NCBI GenBank assembly: GCA_028709405.1
Contig: JAQVXB010000005.1
Span: 1 to 16,050 of the forward strand
Length of the DNA stretch: 16,050 nt
DNA from: Candidatus Shapirobacteria bacterium
Lineage (GTDB): Bacteria; Patescibacteriota; Microgenomatia; UBA12405
Reading direction: 5' to 3'
Shown: positions 1 to 6,261 of the stretch, one piece after another
Position numbering within the stretch: the first letter of the stretch is position 1
How the letters are laid out: the number at the start of each line of letters is the position of its first letter
Translations under genes and position numbers: made by a program
The notes under the pieces: model-generated
What the model was told of the DNA's origin: nothing
The model's input: the letters and a program-made list of their open reading frames with translations, nothing else
Database searches by the model: none

Positions 1-190
1 TCCTCAGGATCCAAAATATCCAGCAATAACTTATGTTTATAAAACCAATGGAAGAGTTTTTAATTTGTTTGCTGATTTAGAAAATAAAAGTGATTCTCAT
101 TGTGAAGAACCACCATACAATGTTGACGGGGTTGATTATTGTTATGGTGTTACTAGCCCAAATACTATTGTTGATCCTAGTCAATTCTAA
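1..190 (+). CDS. Type IV pilin-like protein, C-terminal part (5' end outside window)
   Basis: An open frame enters from the left edge (first whole codon at base 2) and ends at TAA 188-190, giving about 62 residues. The translated start, PQDPKYPAITYVYKTNG, has the same Pro-x-Asp-Pro-Lys pattern followed by aromatic residues as the C-terminal parts of the next two genes (YPVDPKTGVAYRY and APVDPKTKSQYQY). Two cysteines (HCEE, DYCYG) could form the C-terminal disulfide common in pilins. The N-terminal methylation motif that would prove the family lies outside the window, so the call rests on similarity to its neighbours and on its place as the first gene of a pilin row. It is probably a third paralogue of the major or minor pilin type. 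Confidence 0.7.
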   Translation, partial: PQDPKYPAITYVYKTNGRVFNLFADLENKSDSHCEEPPYNVDGVDYCYGVTSPNTIVDPSQF

Positions 191-204
191 TTATTAATAA
201 AAAT

Positions 205-642
205 ATGAAAAAAAATAAAAAAAATAAAGGATTTACTCTTTTTGAACTTTTGGTCAGTATTTCGATTATTGGGATTTTGACAGCTTTGGCTTCGGTGGCT
301 TTTTCGGGAGCACAAAAAAAAGCTAGAGATGCAAGAAGACTTCAAGATGTAAAAGCGGTTCAAACTGCGGCGGAACAATGGTATTCACAAAATAACTATA
401 TTTATCAGGCTAGTGCAGGTACATGGGGTACTATTTTGGCTGTTTATCCAGTAGATCCAAAAACAGGGGTTGCTTATCGATATACTCATCCAGATGCGAC
501 AAATAATACTTATTGTGTTTGTGCTGAAGTTGAAAATCCAGCTAATGGTAATTCTGTAGCTGGAAACTCGGCTACTAATGATTGTATTATTACTACTCCA
601 AGTGCAAGTACAAATTATTTTTGTGCAAAGAATCAACAATAA
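205..642 (+). CDS. Type IV pilin / GspG-like pseudopilin, 145 aa
   Basis: This is a prepilin that should be cleaved and N-methylated by a prepilin peptidase and then assembled into a pilus or pseudopilus. The short basic leader (MKKNKKNKG) is followed by FTLFELLVSISIIGILTAL, so cleavage falls after Gly with Phe at +1 and Glu at +5, then about 20 hydrophobic residues that form the filament core helix. A polar helix follows (KKARDARRLQDVKAVQTA), typical of GspG/PilA-like proteins, then the VDPKTG stretch. Four cysteines lie in the C-terminal half (YCVC, NDCII, YFCAK) and may make disulfides. The gene starts 14 bp after the previous pilin-like gene. A TATTAA hexamer 7 nt before the ATG could be a -10 box but is weak. 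It is followed by a paralogue, so this looks like a tandemly duplicated pilin set. Confidence 0.9.
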   Translation: MKKNKKNKGFTLFELLVSISIIGILTALASVAFSGAQKKARDARRLQDVKAVQTAAEQWYSQNNYIYQASAGTWGTILAVYPVDPKTGVAYRYTHPDATNNTYCVCAEVENPANGNSVAGNSATNDCIITTPSASTNYFCAKNQQ

Positions 643-683
643 AAGAGTTTAAAGTTAAAAGTTAAAAGTTTAAAGTTTAAAAA
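643..683 (+). repeat. TTTAAAGTT-type short repeat filling the spacer between two pilin genes
   Basis: The entire 41-bp gap between the two pilin genes is built of variants of AGTTTAAAGTT and AGTTAAA, repeated about five times. The first part, AAAAGAGTTTAAAGTT (641-656), recurs exactly at 1590-1605, where it lies inside a coding region. The nature of the repeat (slippage product or dispersed element) cannot be decided from this window. Confidence 0.7.
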
Positions 684-1097
684 GTGAAGAAAATAATAAA
701 TAAGAAAAATGGTTTTACTTTAATAGAATTGATTGTGTCGGTGACGATTATTGCGGTTTTAACAGTGGCTGGGGTGATTAGTTATGGAGGGGCCAGTAAA
801 AAGTCAAGAGATAGTCGTAGAATGGCTGATTTGGAGAAAATAAGAATTGCTTTGGAACTTTATCGTCAAGGAACTGGAACTTCATATCCAGCGAGTATTT
901 CCTCTTTGATACCGACATATTTACAACAAGCACCTGTTGATCCTAAAACTAAATCACAATATCAATATGGTCATTCTGGTTATACTTATTATCTTTGTAC
1001 TAATGTCGAAGATTTAGGTTCTACTAGTACTGTAATTACTAGTTGTAGTGGTTTACCGACTGGCTATGCTGGTTATTATAGAGTTACTAATCCATAA
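684..1097 (+). CDS. Type IV pilin / GspG-like pseudopilin, 137 aa (GTG start)
   Basis: This is a prepilin paralogous to the gene at 205. The leader MKKIINKKNG is followed by FTLIELIVSVTIIAVLTVAG, which has the canonical Gly/Phe cleavage site and Glu at +5. A charged segment follows (KKSRDSRRMADLEKIRIALELY) that matches the upstream gene's KKARDARRLQDVKAV. The C-terminal half has the PVDPKTKSQYQYG stretch and two cysteines (LCTN, TSCSG), a likely disulfide loop. The start is GTG at 684, directly after an AT-rich repeat. An in-frame ATG within the mature helix would remove the methylation motif, so GTG is preferred. The following gene begins 7 bp downstream. Whether this is a major or minor pilin cannot be told from sequence alone. 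Confidence 0.9.
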   Translation: MKKIINKKNGFTLIELIVSVTIIAVLTVAGVISYGGASKKSRDSRRMADLEKIRIALELYRQGTGTSYPASISSLIPTYLQQAPVDPKTKSQYQYGHSGYTYYLCTNVEDLGSTSTVITSCSGLPTGYAGYYRVTNP

Positions 1098-1104
1098 GAT
1101 AAAA

Positions 1105-1590
1105 GTGAAAAATGATAATTTTGGTTTTACGTTGATTGAGTTGTTAGTGGCAATAACTATCGGTATTGTTATGGTTGGTTTAGGTTCAGTGGCTTTAAAC
1201 AGTTTTAATGATCAACAAAAAGTAGATACAACCAAACAAGAATTATTAGCTAATTTAAGATTGGCCAGAAATTACGCCATAACCAATCAGTTGCCGAGTG
1301 GTGGTAATAGGGTTCAGGTTACTATTGATGGTAGTGGAGTAATGACAATTCAATCTAGAGATGCTGGTAATACTGGAGCAGTAATTTTGTTTTCAAAGGA
1401 TATTACTCCTGACGGGGTAACAGCTACTATTTCTCCTACTACTATTAGGTTTAGTGTTTCTGATGGTAGATCTTTTAATTTATCGGGAACTACTTTAATT
1501 GGAACTACTGCTACAGCTTTGGTGGTGGGCGATGTTGGTACTTCTAAATTAATAAAAATTGATGAATCGGGATTGATTTATGAAGAATAA
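1105..1590 (+). CDS. GspH/FimT-like minor pseudopilin, 161 aa
   Basis: This is a minor pilin or pseudopilin that probably helps to prime filament assembly. From the GTG at 1105 the protein starts MKNDNFG and continues FTLIELLVAITIGIVMVGLG, a standard 7-residue leader with Glu at +5. The frame is open further upstream to an ATG at 1048, but that start would overlap the previous gene by 50 bp and add a hydrophobic extension to the leader, so the GTG is chosen. After the helix, the segment LLANLRLARNYAITNQ matches the conserved region of GspH/FimT proteins. The rest looks beta-rich, with many Thr, Ser and Val, as expected of a globular pseudopilin head. No cysteines are present. Its 3' end overlaps the next gene by 11 bp, suggesting coupled translation. 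Confidence 0.82.
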   Translation: MKNDNFGFTLIELLVAITIGIVMVGLGSVALNSFNDQQKVDTTKQELLANLRLARNYAITNQLPSGGNRVQVTIDGSGVMTIQSRDAGNTGAVILFSKDITPDGVTATISPTTIRFSVSDGRSFNLSGTTLIGTTATALVVGDVGTSKLIKIDESGLIYEE

Positions 1591-2014
1591 AAAGAGTTTA
1601 AAGTTTAAAGTTGAAAGACTAAAGTTAAAAATTGGAAGAGCAGAAGGACAAAGTTTAATTGATGTAATTTTTTCAATCGGAATAGTAATTTTGGTTTTGA
1701 CAGGGGTAGTTGCTTTGGTAGTTAATATTGCTAAAGTAAAAAGAATGACTTATGAGAGGCAAAAAGGAGTCGAATTATCTCAATTATTAATCGAGAACAA
1801 AATTTTGGAGAGTAAAAATAATTTAGTGGCTTTTTGGAATGGTGGTTATAGTGATGATAGTAAGCCGGTAACTGATTTTGGTGATTTTTCAGGATATAGT
1901 TACAATATAGTAGCCGATGGTTGCAGTAGTCAGAAATGTAATTTAATTTTTAATGTGCAATGGGCAGACCAGAGTTTATCAGTTGAAAGGCTTTTTTTGA
2001 GGCAAGGAATATGA
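1580..2014 (+). CDS. PilV/GspI-like minor pilin with unusual leader, 144 aa
   Basis: This is a pilin-like protein with a long basic leader of about 23 residues (MKNKKSLKFKVERLKLKIG, then RAEG), followed by QSLIDVIFSIGIVILVLTGV. The +1 residue is Gln rather than Phe/Met, and the +5 residue is Asp rather than Glu, a conservative change. The hydrophobic helix runs to about residue 50, followed by AKVKRMTYERQKGVELSQLLIEN, which resembles PilV/GspI proteins. Two cysteines lie close together (DGCSSQKC). The leader is encoded by a TTTAAAGTT-type repeat that also occurs between the first two pilin genes. No in-frame ATG, GTG or TTG was seen between it and the pilin motif. It overlaps its upstream neighbour by 11 bp and its downstream neighbour by 4 bp (ATGA). 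Confidence 0.78.
   Translation: MKNKKSLKFKVERLKLKIGRAEGQSLIDVIFSIGIVILVLTGVVALVVNIAKVKRMTYERQKGVELSQLLIENKILESKNNLVAFWNGGYSDDSKPVTDFGDFSGYSYNIVADGCSSQKCNLIFNVQWADQSLSVERLFLRQGI
1589..1630 (+). repeat. TTTAAAGTT-type repeat inside the leader of a pilin-like gene
   Basis: Bases 1590-1605 repeat 641-656 exactly, and the following bases continue with variants (TTTAAAGTT, CTAAAGTTAAAAATT). Here the repeat is translated as KSLKFKVERLKLK in the leader of the gene starting at 1580. It is a coding copy of what is a spacer repeat elsewhere in the same operon. Confidence 0.65.
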
Positions 2015-2556
2015 AAAAAGGATTTACTTTAATTGAAGTATTAATTGTGGTTAGTGTGACGGTTTTGATAATTGCTTCTATTAGTGGAATAATGTCAGGA
2101 GTTTTTATTTCTCAAAGTAAGAATAAAGCTGGTGACAAAATTACTCAAAATGGAGTGTGGATTTTGAATGAGTTGAAAAAAAATGTCTTGAATATAGATA
2201 ATAATAATAGTAAAAATGGTGGTAAATTTACTTGTCCGGTAAATACAGATGGAAGTTCGATTGTAATTACTAGTATTAAAGACGGTGAAAGAACGACAAT
2301 AAAATGTTTAGATACTATCGATGGCTATAAGATTGCTTCTATTTCAGGAAAGACGGGTGTAGGGACAACTATTTATTTATTTCAAGGGATGAAAGATATA
2401 ATGCTGAGAGATTGTAATACTTTTGTTAGTTGTTCTACCCTGCCCTCTTCAGAATTGTCTAATGTAAAATTTAATTTTACTTTGGAAGCAGGAATGGAGA
2501 CTTTGTCTATTGGATTAACTAAAAATTTTTCAATAGATGTGACTTTGAGAAATTAG
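2011..2556 (+). CDS. PilW/GspJ-like minor pilin, 181 aa
   Basis: This is a pilin-like protein with a very short leader (MKKG), followed by FTLIEVLIVVSVTVLIIASI: cleavage after Gly4, Phe at +1 and Glu at +5. The membrane/filament helix is followed by a polar region (QNGVWILNELKKNVLNID) typical of PilW/GspJ-type proteins, whose heads are larger than those of other minor pilins. Four cysteines are present (FTCPV, IKCLD, RDCNTF, VSCST). Its ATG overlaps the stop of the preceding gene (ATGA), so the two are probably translationally coupled. It is the last minor pilin. After its TAG there is a 51-bp spacer with its own promoter before pilM. The split between PilW-like and GspJ-like naming is uncertain. 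Confidence 0.8.
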   Translation: MKKGFTLIEVLIVVSVTVLIIASISGIMSGVFISQSKNKAGDKITQNGVWILNELKKNVLNIDNNNSKNGGKFTCPVNTDGSSIVITSIKDGERTTIKCLDTIDGYKIASISGKTGVGTTIYLFQGMKDIMLRDCNTFVSCSTLPSSELSNVKFNFTLEAGMETLSIGLTKNFSIDVTLRN

Positions 2557-2564
2557 ATAATTGT

Positions 2565-2582
2565 AGTCTCTTGAGTCTCTTG
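2565..2582 (+). repeat. Tandem 9-bp repeat AGTCTCTTG x2
   Basis: Two exact adjacent copies of AGTCTCTTG lie at 2565-2573 and 2574-2582, in the spacer before pilM. They overlap the predicted -35 element of the pilM promoter (TTGAGT at 2571-2576), so they could be a recent slippage duplication or a regulator half-site pair. Confidence 0.75.
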
Positions 2583-2599
2583 AATAAAATCTATATACT
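2571..2599 (+). promoter_or_regulatory. Sigma-70-type promoter for pilMNO
   Basis: TTGAGT (2571-2576), a 17-nt spacer and TATACT (2594-2599) give a near-consensus vegetative promoter in the only sizeable spacer of the pilus block. The -10 box ends 8 nt before the pilM ATG at 2608, so transcription would start at or within a few bases of the start codon, implying a leaderless or nearly leaderless message. Confidence 0.55.
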
Positions 2600-2607
2600 T
2601 AAATTAT

Positions 2608-3633
2608 ATGAGTAGTGTTTTAGGTATTGATGTTGGTCAAAATACAGTAAAAATTGCCTGTCTTTCTAATGATAATTCGAAAATTATATTGGAGGCAGTT
2701 GGTGAAAGTAGAACTCCTAAATCTGAAAATAAAGAAGTTGATAGAGATAAATTTTTGGCTGAGGCAGGAAAGATAATTAAGAATTTACTAAATGATTTAA
2801 AAATAAAAAATAAACAAGTGGTAGTTAGTTTACCTGAAGATGAAGTGATAAGTAGATTGGTAAGATTACCTCCGCTTAAAGAAAGTGAAATAATGGACGC
2901 TTTGAGATTTGAAGCGGAAACTTTTGTGCCTTTTCCTTTGGAGGATGTTTTAATAGATTATGAAATAATCGAAAAAGATGATTCGGGTAGATTAACTATT
3001 TTTGTAATTGCAGCTAGAAATGATTTAATAAACAGTTATCTTAAATTATTTAAATCTATTGGGTTGGAATTGTTGGCATTAGAATCCCCTGCTATTTCAT
3101 TGAGAAGAGTTTTAAAATTGGGAATGCCAATGGTAGAAAGAGTGGTTGTGGTTGATATGGGAGAAAAGTATTCGGATGTATTTAGTATTAATAAAAGTAA
3201 TGTTTATTTTGCGAGATCTTTGTCGGTTGGGGGTGAATCTTTGACTAGAGCAATTTCTTTGAATTTAAGTTTAGATATGGCTTCAGCAGAAGAATATAAA
3301 AAGGCATATGGGATGAAAGAAGATGAACTTGAAGGGAAGATTAGGAACGCAATTATGCCGGTTTTTAATGATATAAGTGAAGAAGTGAGAAAGACATTGG
3401 CTTTATTTACTGAAGATATTGGTAAACCGGCCGAATTATTGGTTTTGAGTGGTGGTGGGGCAAACTTACCGGGTATGGCTGAGAACTTGACTAAAATATT
3501 GGGTATCGAGGTTCAGGTGTTGCAGCCATTTGTAAATATAGATACAACAAAAGCTCAATTTGGCTATAATTTAAATACAGAAGGTTGTAAATTTTCTTTA
3601 GCAGTTGGTTTAGCTTTGAGAGGTTTAATATGA
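2608..3633 (+). CDS. pilM: Type IV pilus assembly protein PilM, 341 aa
   Basis: PilM is a cytoplasmic actin/FtsA-like protein that binds the N-terminal tail of PilN and links the inner-membrane alignment complex to the pilus motor. Near the N-terminus, VLGIDVGQNTVKIACLS is the phosphate-1 signature of the actin-like ATPase fold. The middle has VVVVDMGEKYSDVF (phosphate 2), and near the C-terminus LLVLSGGGANLPGMAENL is the adenosine-binding signature. The segment PLKESEIMDALRFEAETFVPFPLEDVLIDYEII is typical of PilM. At 341 residues it is close to the family's usual length of about 350. The last 4 bases overlap pilN (ATGA). It is the first gene after a promoter, and the pilMNO order is the standard one. 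Confidence 0.93.
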   Translation: MSSVLGIDVGQNTVKIACLSNDNSKIILEAVGESRTPKSENKEVDRDKFLAEAGKIIKNLLNDLKIKNKQVVVSLPEDEVISRLVRLPPLKESEIMDALRFEAETFVPFPLEDVLIDYEIIEKDDSGRLTIFVIAARNDLINSYLKLFKSIGLELLALESPAISLRRVLKLGMPMVERVVVVDMGEKYSDVFSINKSNVYFARSLSVGGESLTRAISLNLSLDMASAEEYKKAYGMKEDELEGKIRNAIMPVFNDISEEVRKTLALFTEDIGKPAELLVLSGGGANLPGMAENLTKILGIEVQVLQPFVNIDTTKAQFGYNLNTEGCKFSLAVGLALRGLI

Positions 3634-4172
3634 AAGAGGATTTAAATTTATTACCATCGGTAGCAAAATTTCAGGCAGCTAAGATTAAGCTTAAAAAAAA
3701 TATTAATTTATCGATGGGGGCTTTTTTGGTAATTTGGGTTTTGATAATGGCAATTGTTTTTACTTGGTTTTGGTTTAGTAATTATTTATTAGTTAGAGCA
3801 AAAAAAGAAAATTCTTTAGCGCTGGATCAATATAAAACTTTAGTTAACAATGTTGTTCTTTCTAAAAAAAATAAATACCAAGCAAAAATTGTAGGTAAAG
3901 TTTTGAGTGAAAGATTTGAATATGGAGATTCAATTAATAAAATAACAACATTTTTTTCCGATAATGTCATTATTGAAGATTTTGAAATAAGAGAGAAAAA
4001 ACAGTTTATTTTAAAAGGATTTTTGGAAAATGCTGTAAATATGATCGAAGTTGAAGAAAAGGTTAGAGATATAAATGCTGGCTATATGTCTGATTTTAAA
4101 GCAGCGAGAATAAGTAAAATAAATGTAGGTGGAAATGGTTGGGTTTTTGAAATGGAGGTTGATTTAATATGA
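3630..4172 (+). CDS. pilN: PilN-like type IV pilus inner-membrane protein, 180 aa
   Basis: PilN is a bitopic inner-membrane protein that pairs with PilO and holds PilM through its cytoplasmic N-terminal tail. Here the tail begins MKEDLNLLP, which matches the (I/L)NLLP motif that docks into PilM. One membrane segment (about residues 29-50, SMGAFLVIWVLIMAIVFTWFWF) is followed by a predicted extracytoplasmic helix and a ferredoxin-like region (FFSDNVIIEDFEIREKKQFILKGFLENAVNMIEVEEKV). The length of 180 residues is normal. An AGAGG stretch 6 nt before the ATG is a plausible ribosome-binding site, unlike the first genes of operons in this window. It overlaps pilM and pilO by 4 bp each. Fine naming (PilN rather than a GspL-like protein) rests mainly on the LNLLP motif and gene order. 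Confidence 0.85.
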   Translation: MKEDLNLLPSVAKFQAAKIKLKKNINLSMGAFLVIWVLIMAIVFTWFWFSNYLLVRAKKENSLALDQYKTLVNNVVLSKKNKYQAKIVGKVLSERFEYGDSINKITTFFSDNVIIEDFEIREKKQFILKGFLENAVNMIEVEEKVRDINAGYMSDFKAARISKINVGGNGWVFEMEVDLI

Positions 4173-4942
4173 AAAAAAAGAGCTTTTTTAGTCTAGATTT
4201 ACCGGATAAGATTTTTGGTATAGAAAAGTCGTTTTTGTTGCTTTTTTGGCCACCATTAGTTTTATTGATTTTATTTTTAATTAGTTTAAATTTAATTTTA
4301 TTGCCAAAAATTAATGAGATTGGAGATATTAATAACAAAACCGATCAGACTAAAAGTAATACAATTAAAATTAAAGAACAAAATAAATATTTATCGTCGA
4401 TAGATCAAGAAAAATTAAAATTAGATGCGGAATATTTAGACAATGCAGTTTTGAAAGATAAAAAGTCTTATTTGTTAGTACAAATAATAAGAGGGGTGGC
4501 TGATAAATTTGGATATCAATTAGAAAGTTTTTCTTTAGCACCGGGTAATTTAAAAGAAGATGAAGAGGCTACGGTTAAAGTGTCTTCTTCTGGAGAGACT
4601 ATTAAGATGCCAGTTAGCTTATCAATGATTGGACCTAAAGATAAAAATCTCGATTTGGTATCTGCTTTGGAAAAAACATTACCGATTTTGTTTATTGATG
4701 AATTTGAGGTCAAAGGCTCTGGAGAATTATCAGAGTTAAAATTGACTGTTTTTTCTTACTATATTAACGATAAAGTGGAAATGGAGACTGATAATTTGAC
4801 TTTAAATGATTTAATTTTATCTGATGATGAATCTAAGTTGATAGATAAAATAAGTACTTTTAATAAAATAGAGACAAATCAAGACGAAAATGAAAATACT
4901 GAGTTTAAAAAATATAACAGAGAGAATCCTTTTAGTTTTTAG
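4169..4942 (+). CDS. pilO: PilO-like type IV pilus protein, 257 aa
   Basis: This is the probable PilO, partner of PilN in the inner-membrane alignment complex. A short cytoplasmic tail (MKKKSFFSLDLPDKIFGIEKSF) precedes one membrane segment (about residues 23-45, rich in Leu, Ile and Phe). A predicted coiled coil follows (about 50-110, rich in Lys, Glu and Asn), then a region with alternating hydrophobic residues consistent with a ferredoxin-like fold. A C-terminal acidic, Asn-rich tail of about 60 residues looks disordered and is longer than usual for PilO. GGAGG 9 nt before the ATG is a good ribosome-binding site. The call depends mostly on position after pilM-pilN and topology, since PilO is poorly conserved in sequence. 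No pilP or pilQ follows; the next gene is convergent only 7 bp away. Confidence 0.75.
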   Translation: MKKKSFFSLDLPDKIFGIEKSFLLLFWPPLVLLILFLISLNLILLPKINEIGDINNKTDQTKSNTIKIKEQNKYLSSIDQEKLKLDAEYLDNAVLKDKKSYLLVQIIRGVADKFGYQLESFSLAPGNLKEDEEATVKVSSSGETIKMPVSLSMIGPKDKNLDLVSALEKTLPILFIDEFEVKGSGELSELKLTVFSYYINDKVEMETDNLTLNDLILSDDESKLIDKISTFNKIETNQDENENTEFKKYNRENPFSF

Positions 4943-4949
4943 ATTAGGG

Positions 4950-5189
4950 TTAGTCTTTGATTTTCAATAAGAAACGAGTGGTAGGATAGGAAAGATTTAA
5001 AATGGTTCGAATTGATTTGATTATTTTTCCTTCTTTTCCGATTATTTTACCAATTACTTCGGATGGAGCGTCGATTTCAAAATTAATTAGACCATTCTCT
5101 TCTGAATCGGTAATAATTATATCTTTTGATTCAGAGCCAGGAACAATAGCTTTGACAATATATTCTAAGGTATCTTTAATAGTATTCAT
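4950..5189 (-). CDS. khpA: KhpA-like single KH-domain RNA-binding protein, 79 aa
   Basis: This is a small RNA-binding protein of the KhpA (YlqC) family. In several bacteria it works with KhpB/EloR and affects cell division and elongation or small-RNA use; the role here is not known. The KH signature IGKIIGKEGKIIKSIRTIL, with the GKEG loop, sits at about residues 46-64. The length and the opening (DTLEYIVKAIVP, matching the family's L..l.k.lVd.P) are typical. It is the last gene of the recG-to-khpA block and lies 2 bp after rpsP. The rpsP-khpA pairing is common in Gram-positives, where rimM and trmD usually follow, but these are absent here. No clear ribosome-binding site is visible, which fits coupling to rpsP. 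Confidence 0.9.
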   Translation of the reverse strand: MNTIKDTLEYIVKAIVPGSESKDIIITDSEENGLINFEIDAPSEVIGKIIGKEGKIIKSIRTILNLSYPTTRFLLKIKD

Positions 5190-5191
5190 AA

Positions 5192-5539
5192 TTAAGCTTG
5201 AACTTCTTCGGTTTTAATTTCTTCAATGGTTGGAGTTTCTTCGGTGGTTATAACTTCTTCAGTTTTAATTTCTTTTTTTATTTTTTCTTCTTTTATTTTT
5301 ACTTTTTTAGGATATTTGTCAGGATTTAAAAGACGATCGACTCCGAATGTTAATTGAGCACCTTTTTTAAGCCAGTCAGCCATTTTTTCTTTGTTGATTT
5401 CAATGGTTTTAGTTTGTGGAGTATAAAAACCTAAGTCGTCGATGGCTGGACCATTTAATTTGCTGCGATCTTCAGCTACAATAATACGATAGGTAATTTG
5501 ATGAGTTTTGCCACGAGGAGCAAGTTTTATTTTTAGCAT
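5192..5539 (-). CDS. rpsP: 30S ribosomal protein S16 (bS16), with long acidic/basic tail
   Basis: This is ribosomal protein bS16, a small-subunit assembly protein that contacts the 5' domain of 16S rRNA. The family core is clear: MLKIKLAPRGKTHQITYRIIVAEDRSK, then IDDLGFYTP, and ADWLKKGAQLTFGVDRLL at about residues 60-77. Most bS16 proteins end soon after this point (about 80-90 residues). Here about 35 extra residues follow, made almost only of Lys, Glu, Thr, Ile and Val with repeated KTEEV-like units, probably disordered. The start ATG is preceded 7 nt upstream by a perfect TATAAT, so a leaderless transcript may begin here even though rnc lies directly upstream. It is followed after 2 bp by khpA. 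Confidence 0.95.
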   Translation of the reverse strand: MLKIKLAPRGKTHQITYRIIVAEDRSKLNGPAIDDLGFYTPQTKTIEINKEKMADWLKKGAQLTFGVDRLLNPDKYPKKVKIKEEKIKKEIKTEEVITTEETPTIEEIKTEEVQA

Positions 5540-5546
5540 ATGGTGG

Positions 5547-5552
5547 ATTATA
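5547..5552 (-). promoter_or_regulatory. Consensus -10 box in front of rpsP
   Basis: On the minus strand a perfect TATAAT overlaps the rnc stop codon and ends 7 nt before the rpsP ATG. No good -35 hexamer is visible at 16-18 nt. The position predicts transcription from about the first base of the rpsP start codon, that is, a leaderless rpsP-khpA message in addition to any read-through from upstream. Confidence 0.4.
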
Positions 5553-6261
5553 CAAGATTAGTAAGGATTTTGGTAGCTTTAATTGAAGCATCTTCTTCGG
5601 CTTTTTGTTTTGAATTACCAGATCCAGTGGCAATTAGATCTTTATCTAGATAAACGGCAACTTTAAAGTTTTTTTGATGGTCTGGACCAGATTCGCTAAT
5701 TGTTTGATATCTTGGAGTAATTCCCCTCCTTGATTGAGCGATTTCCTGAAAAAGACTTTTTGGATCTTTATAAATTTCTTTTGAAGATAATTTAGAAATA
5801 CTTTGAGATAGAGTTTTTTCTAAAAATTTAAAGGCGGGAGTTGTACCTCCATCGAGGTAAATGGATCCAAGAATAGACTCATAAGTATCGGCAAGAATTG
5901 ATGAGTTACTACGACCACCGTGTCTTTCTTCTCCTTTGGAAAGCATTACGAAATTACCAAGATTAATTTGGGTAGCGATTAGAGATAAATTTTGAGTACA
6001 AACAATAAGTGATCTAAGGTTAGTTAGATCACCTTCATCAAAATGAGGGAATTGATGAAAAAGTTTTCCTGAAATCCAAAATTCAAGAACAGAATCGCCT
6101 AAAAATTCATAAGTTTCATTAGATTGTAAATTAAGACCTCGATGTTCATTTAGATAGGAACGATGAGTTAGAGCTTGAATTAGTTTTTTCTCGTCTTTAT
6201 AAATATAATTGATATTCTTTTGAAGATCTTTAAGATTTTGGTTCATTTTCTTGATTAACAT
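5548..6261 (-). CDS. rnc: Ribonuclease III, 237 aa
   Basis: RNase III is the double-strand-specific endonuclease that processes rRNA precursors and structured mRNAs. The RNase III domain covers about residues 15-155. The signature NETYEFLGDSVLEF supplies Glu49, Glu52 and Asp56, DEGD supplies Glu76, and SILADTYESILGSIYLDGG supplies Asp125 and Glu128, so all acidic catalytic and metal-binding positions are kept. A double-stranded RNA-binding domain follows (about 165-235, DPKSLFQEIAQ ... GSGNSKQKAEEDASIKATKIL). The longest frame starts at 6261 and overlaps nusB by 32 bp. An internal ATG at 6246 (MNQNLKDLQK) overlaps by 17 bp and is equally plausible, since neither has a clear ribosome-binding site. 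Gene order nusB-rnc-rpsP suggests one RNA and ribosome operon. Confidence 0.96.
   Translation of the reverse strand: MLIKKMNQNLKDLQKNINYIYKDEKKLIQALTHRSYLNEHRGLNLQSNETYEFLGDSVLEFWISGKLFHQFPHFDEGDLTNLRSLIVCTQNLSLIATQINLGNFVMLSKGEERHGGRSNSSILADTYESILGSIYLDGGTTPAFKFLEKTLSQSISKLSSKEIYKDPKSLFQEIAQSRRGITPRYQTISESGPDHQKNFKVAVYLDKDLIATGSGNSKQKAEEDASIKATKILTNLV

Noticed and set aside
1048..1104. Upstream ATG extension of the GspH-like gene
   Set aside because: It would overlap the previous pilin gene by 50 bp and add a hydrophobic segment before the leader. The GTG at 1105 gives a normal 7-residue prepilin leader.
4943..4949. Terminator between convergent pilO and khpA
   Set aside because: Only 7 bp separate the stop codons, and no GC-rich hairpin with a T-run was found on either strand nearby.
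5002..5217. Plus-strand open frame opposite khpA and the end of rpsP
   Set aside because: It is antisense to two well-supported genes and its residues reflect the AT-rich codon pattern read backwards.
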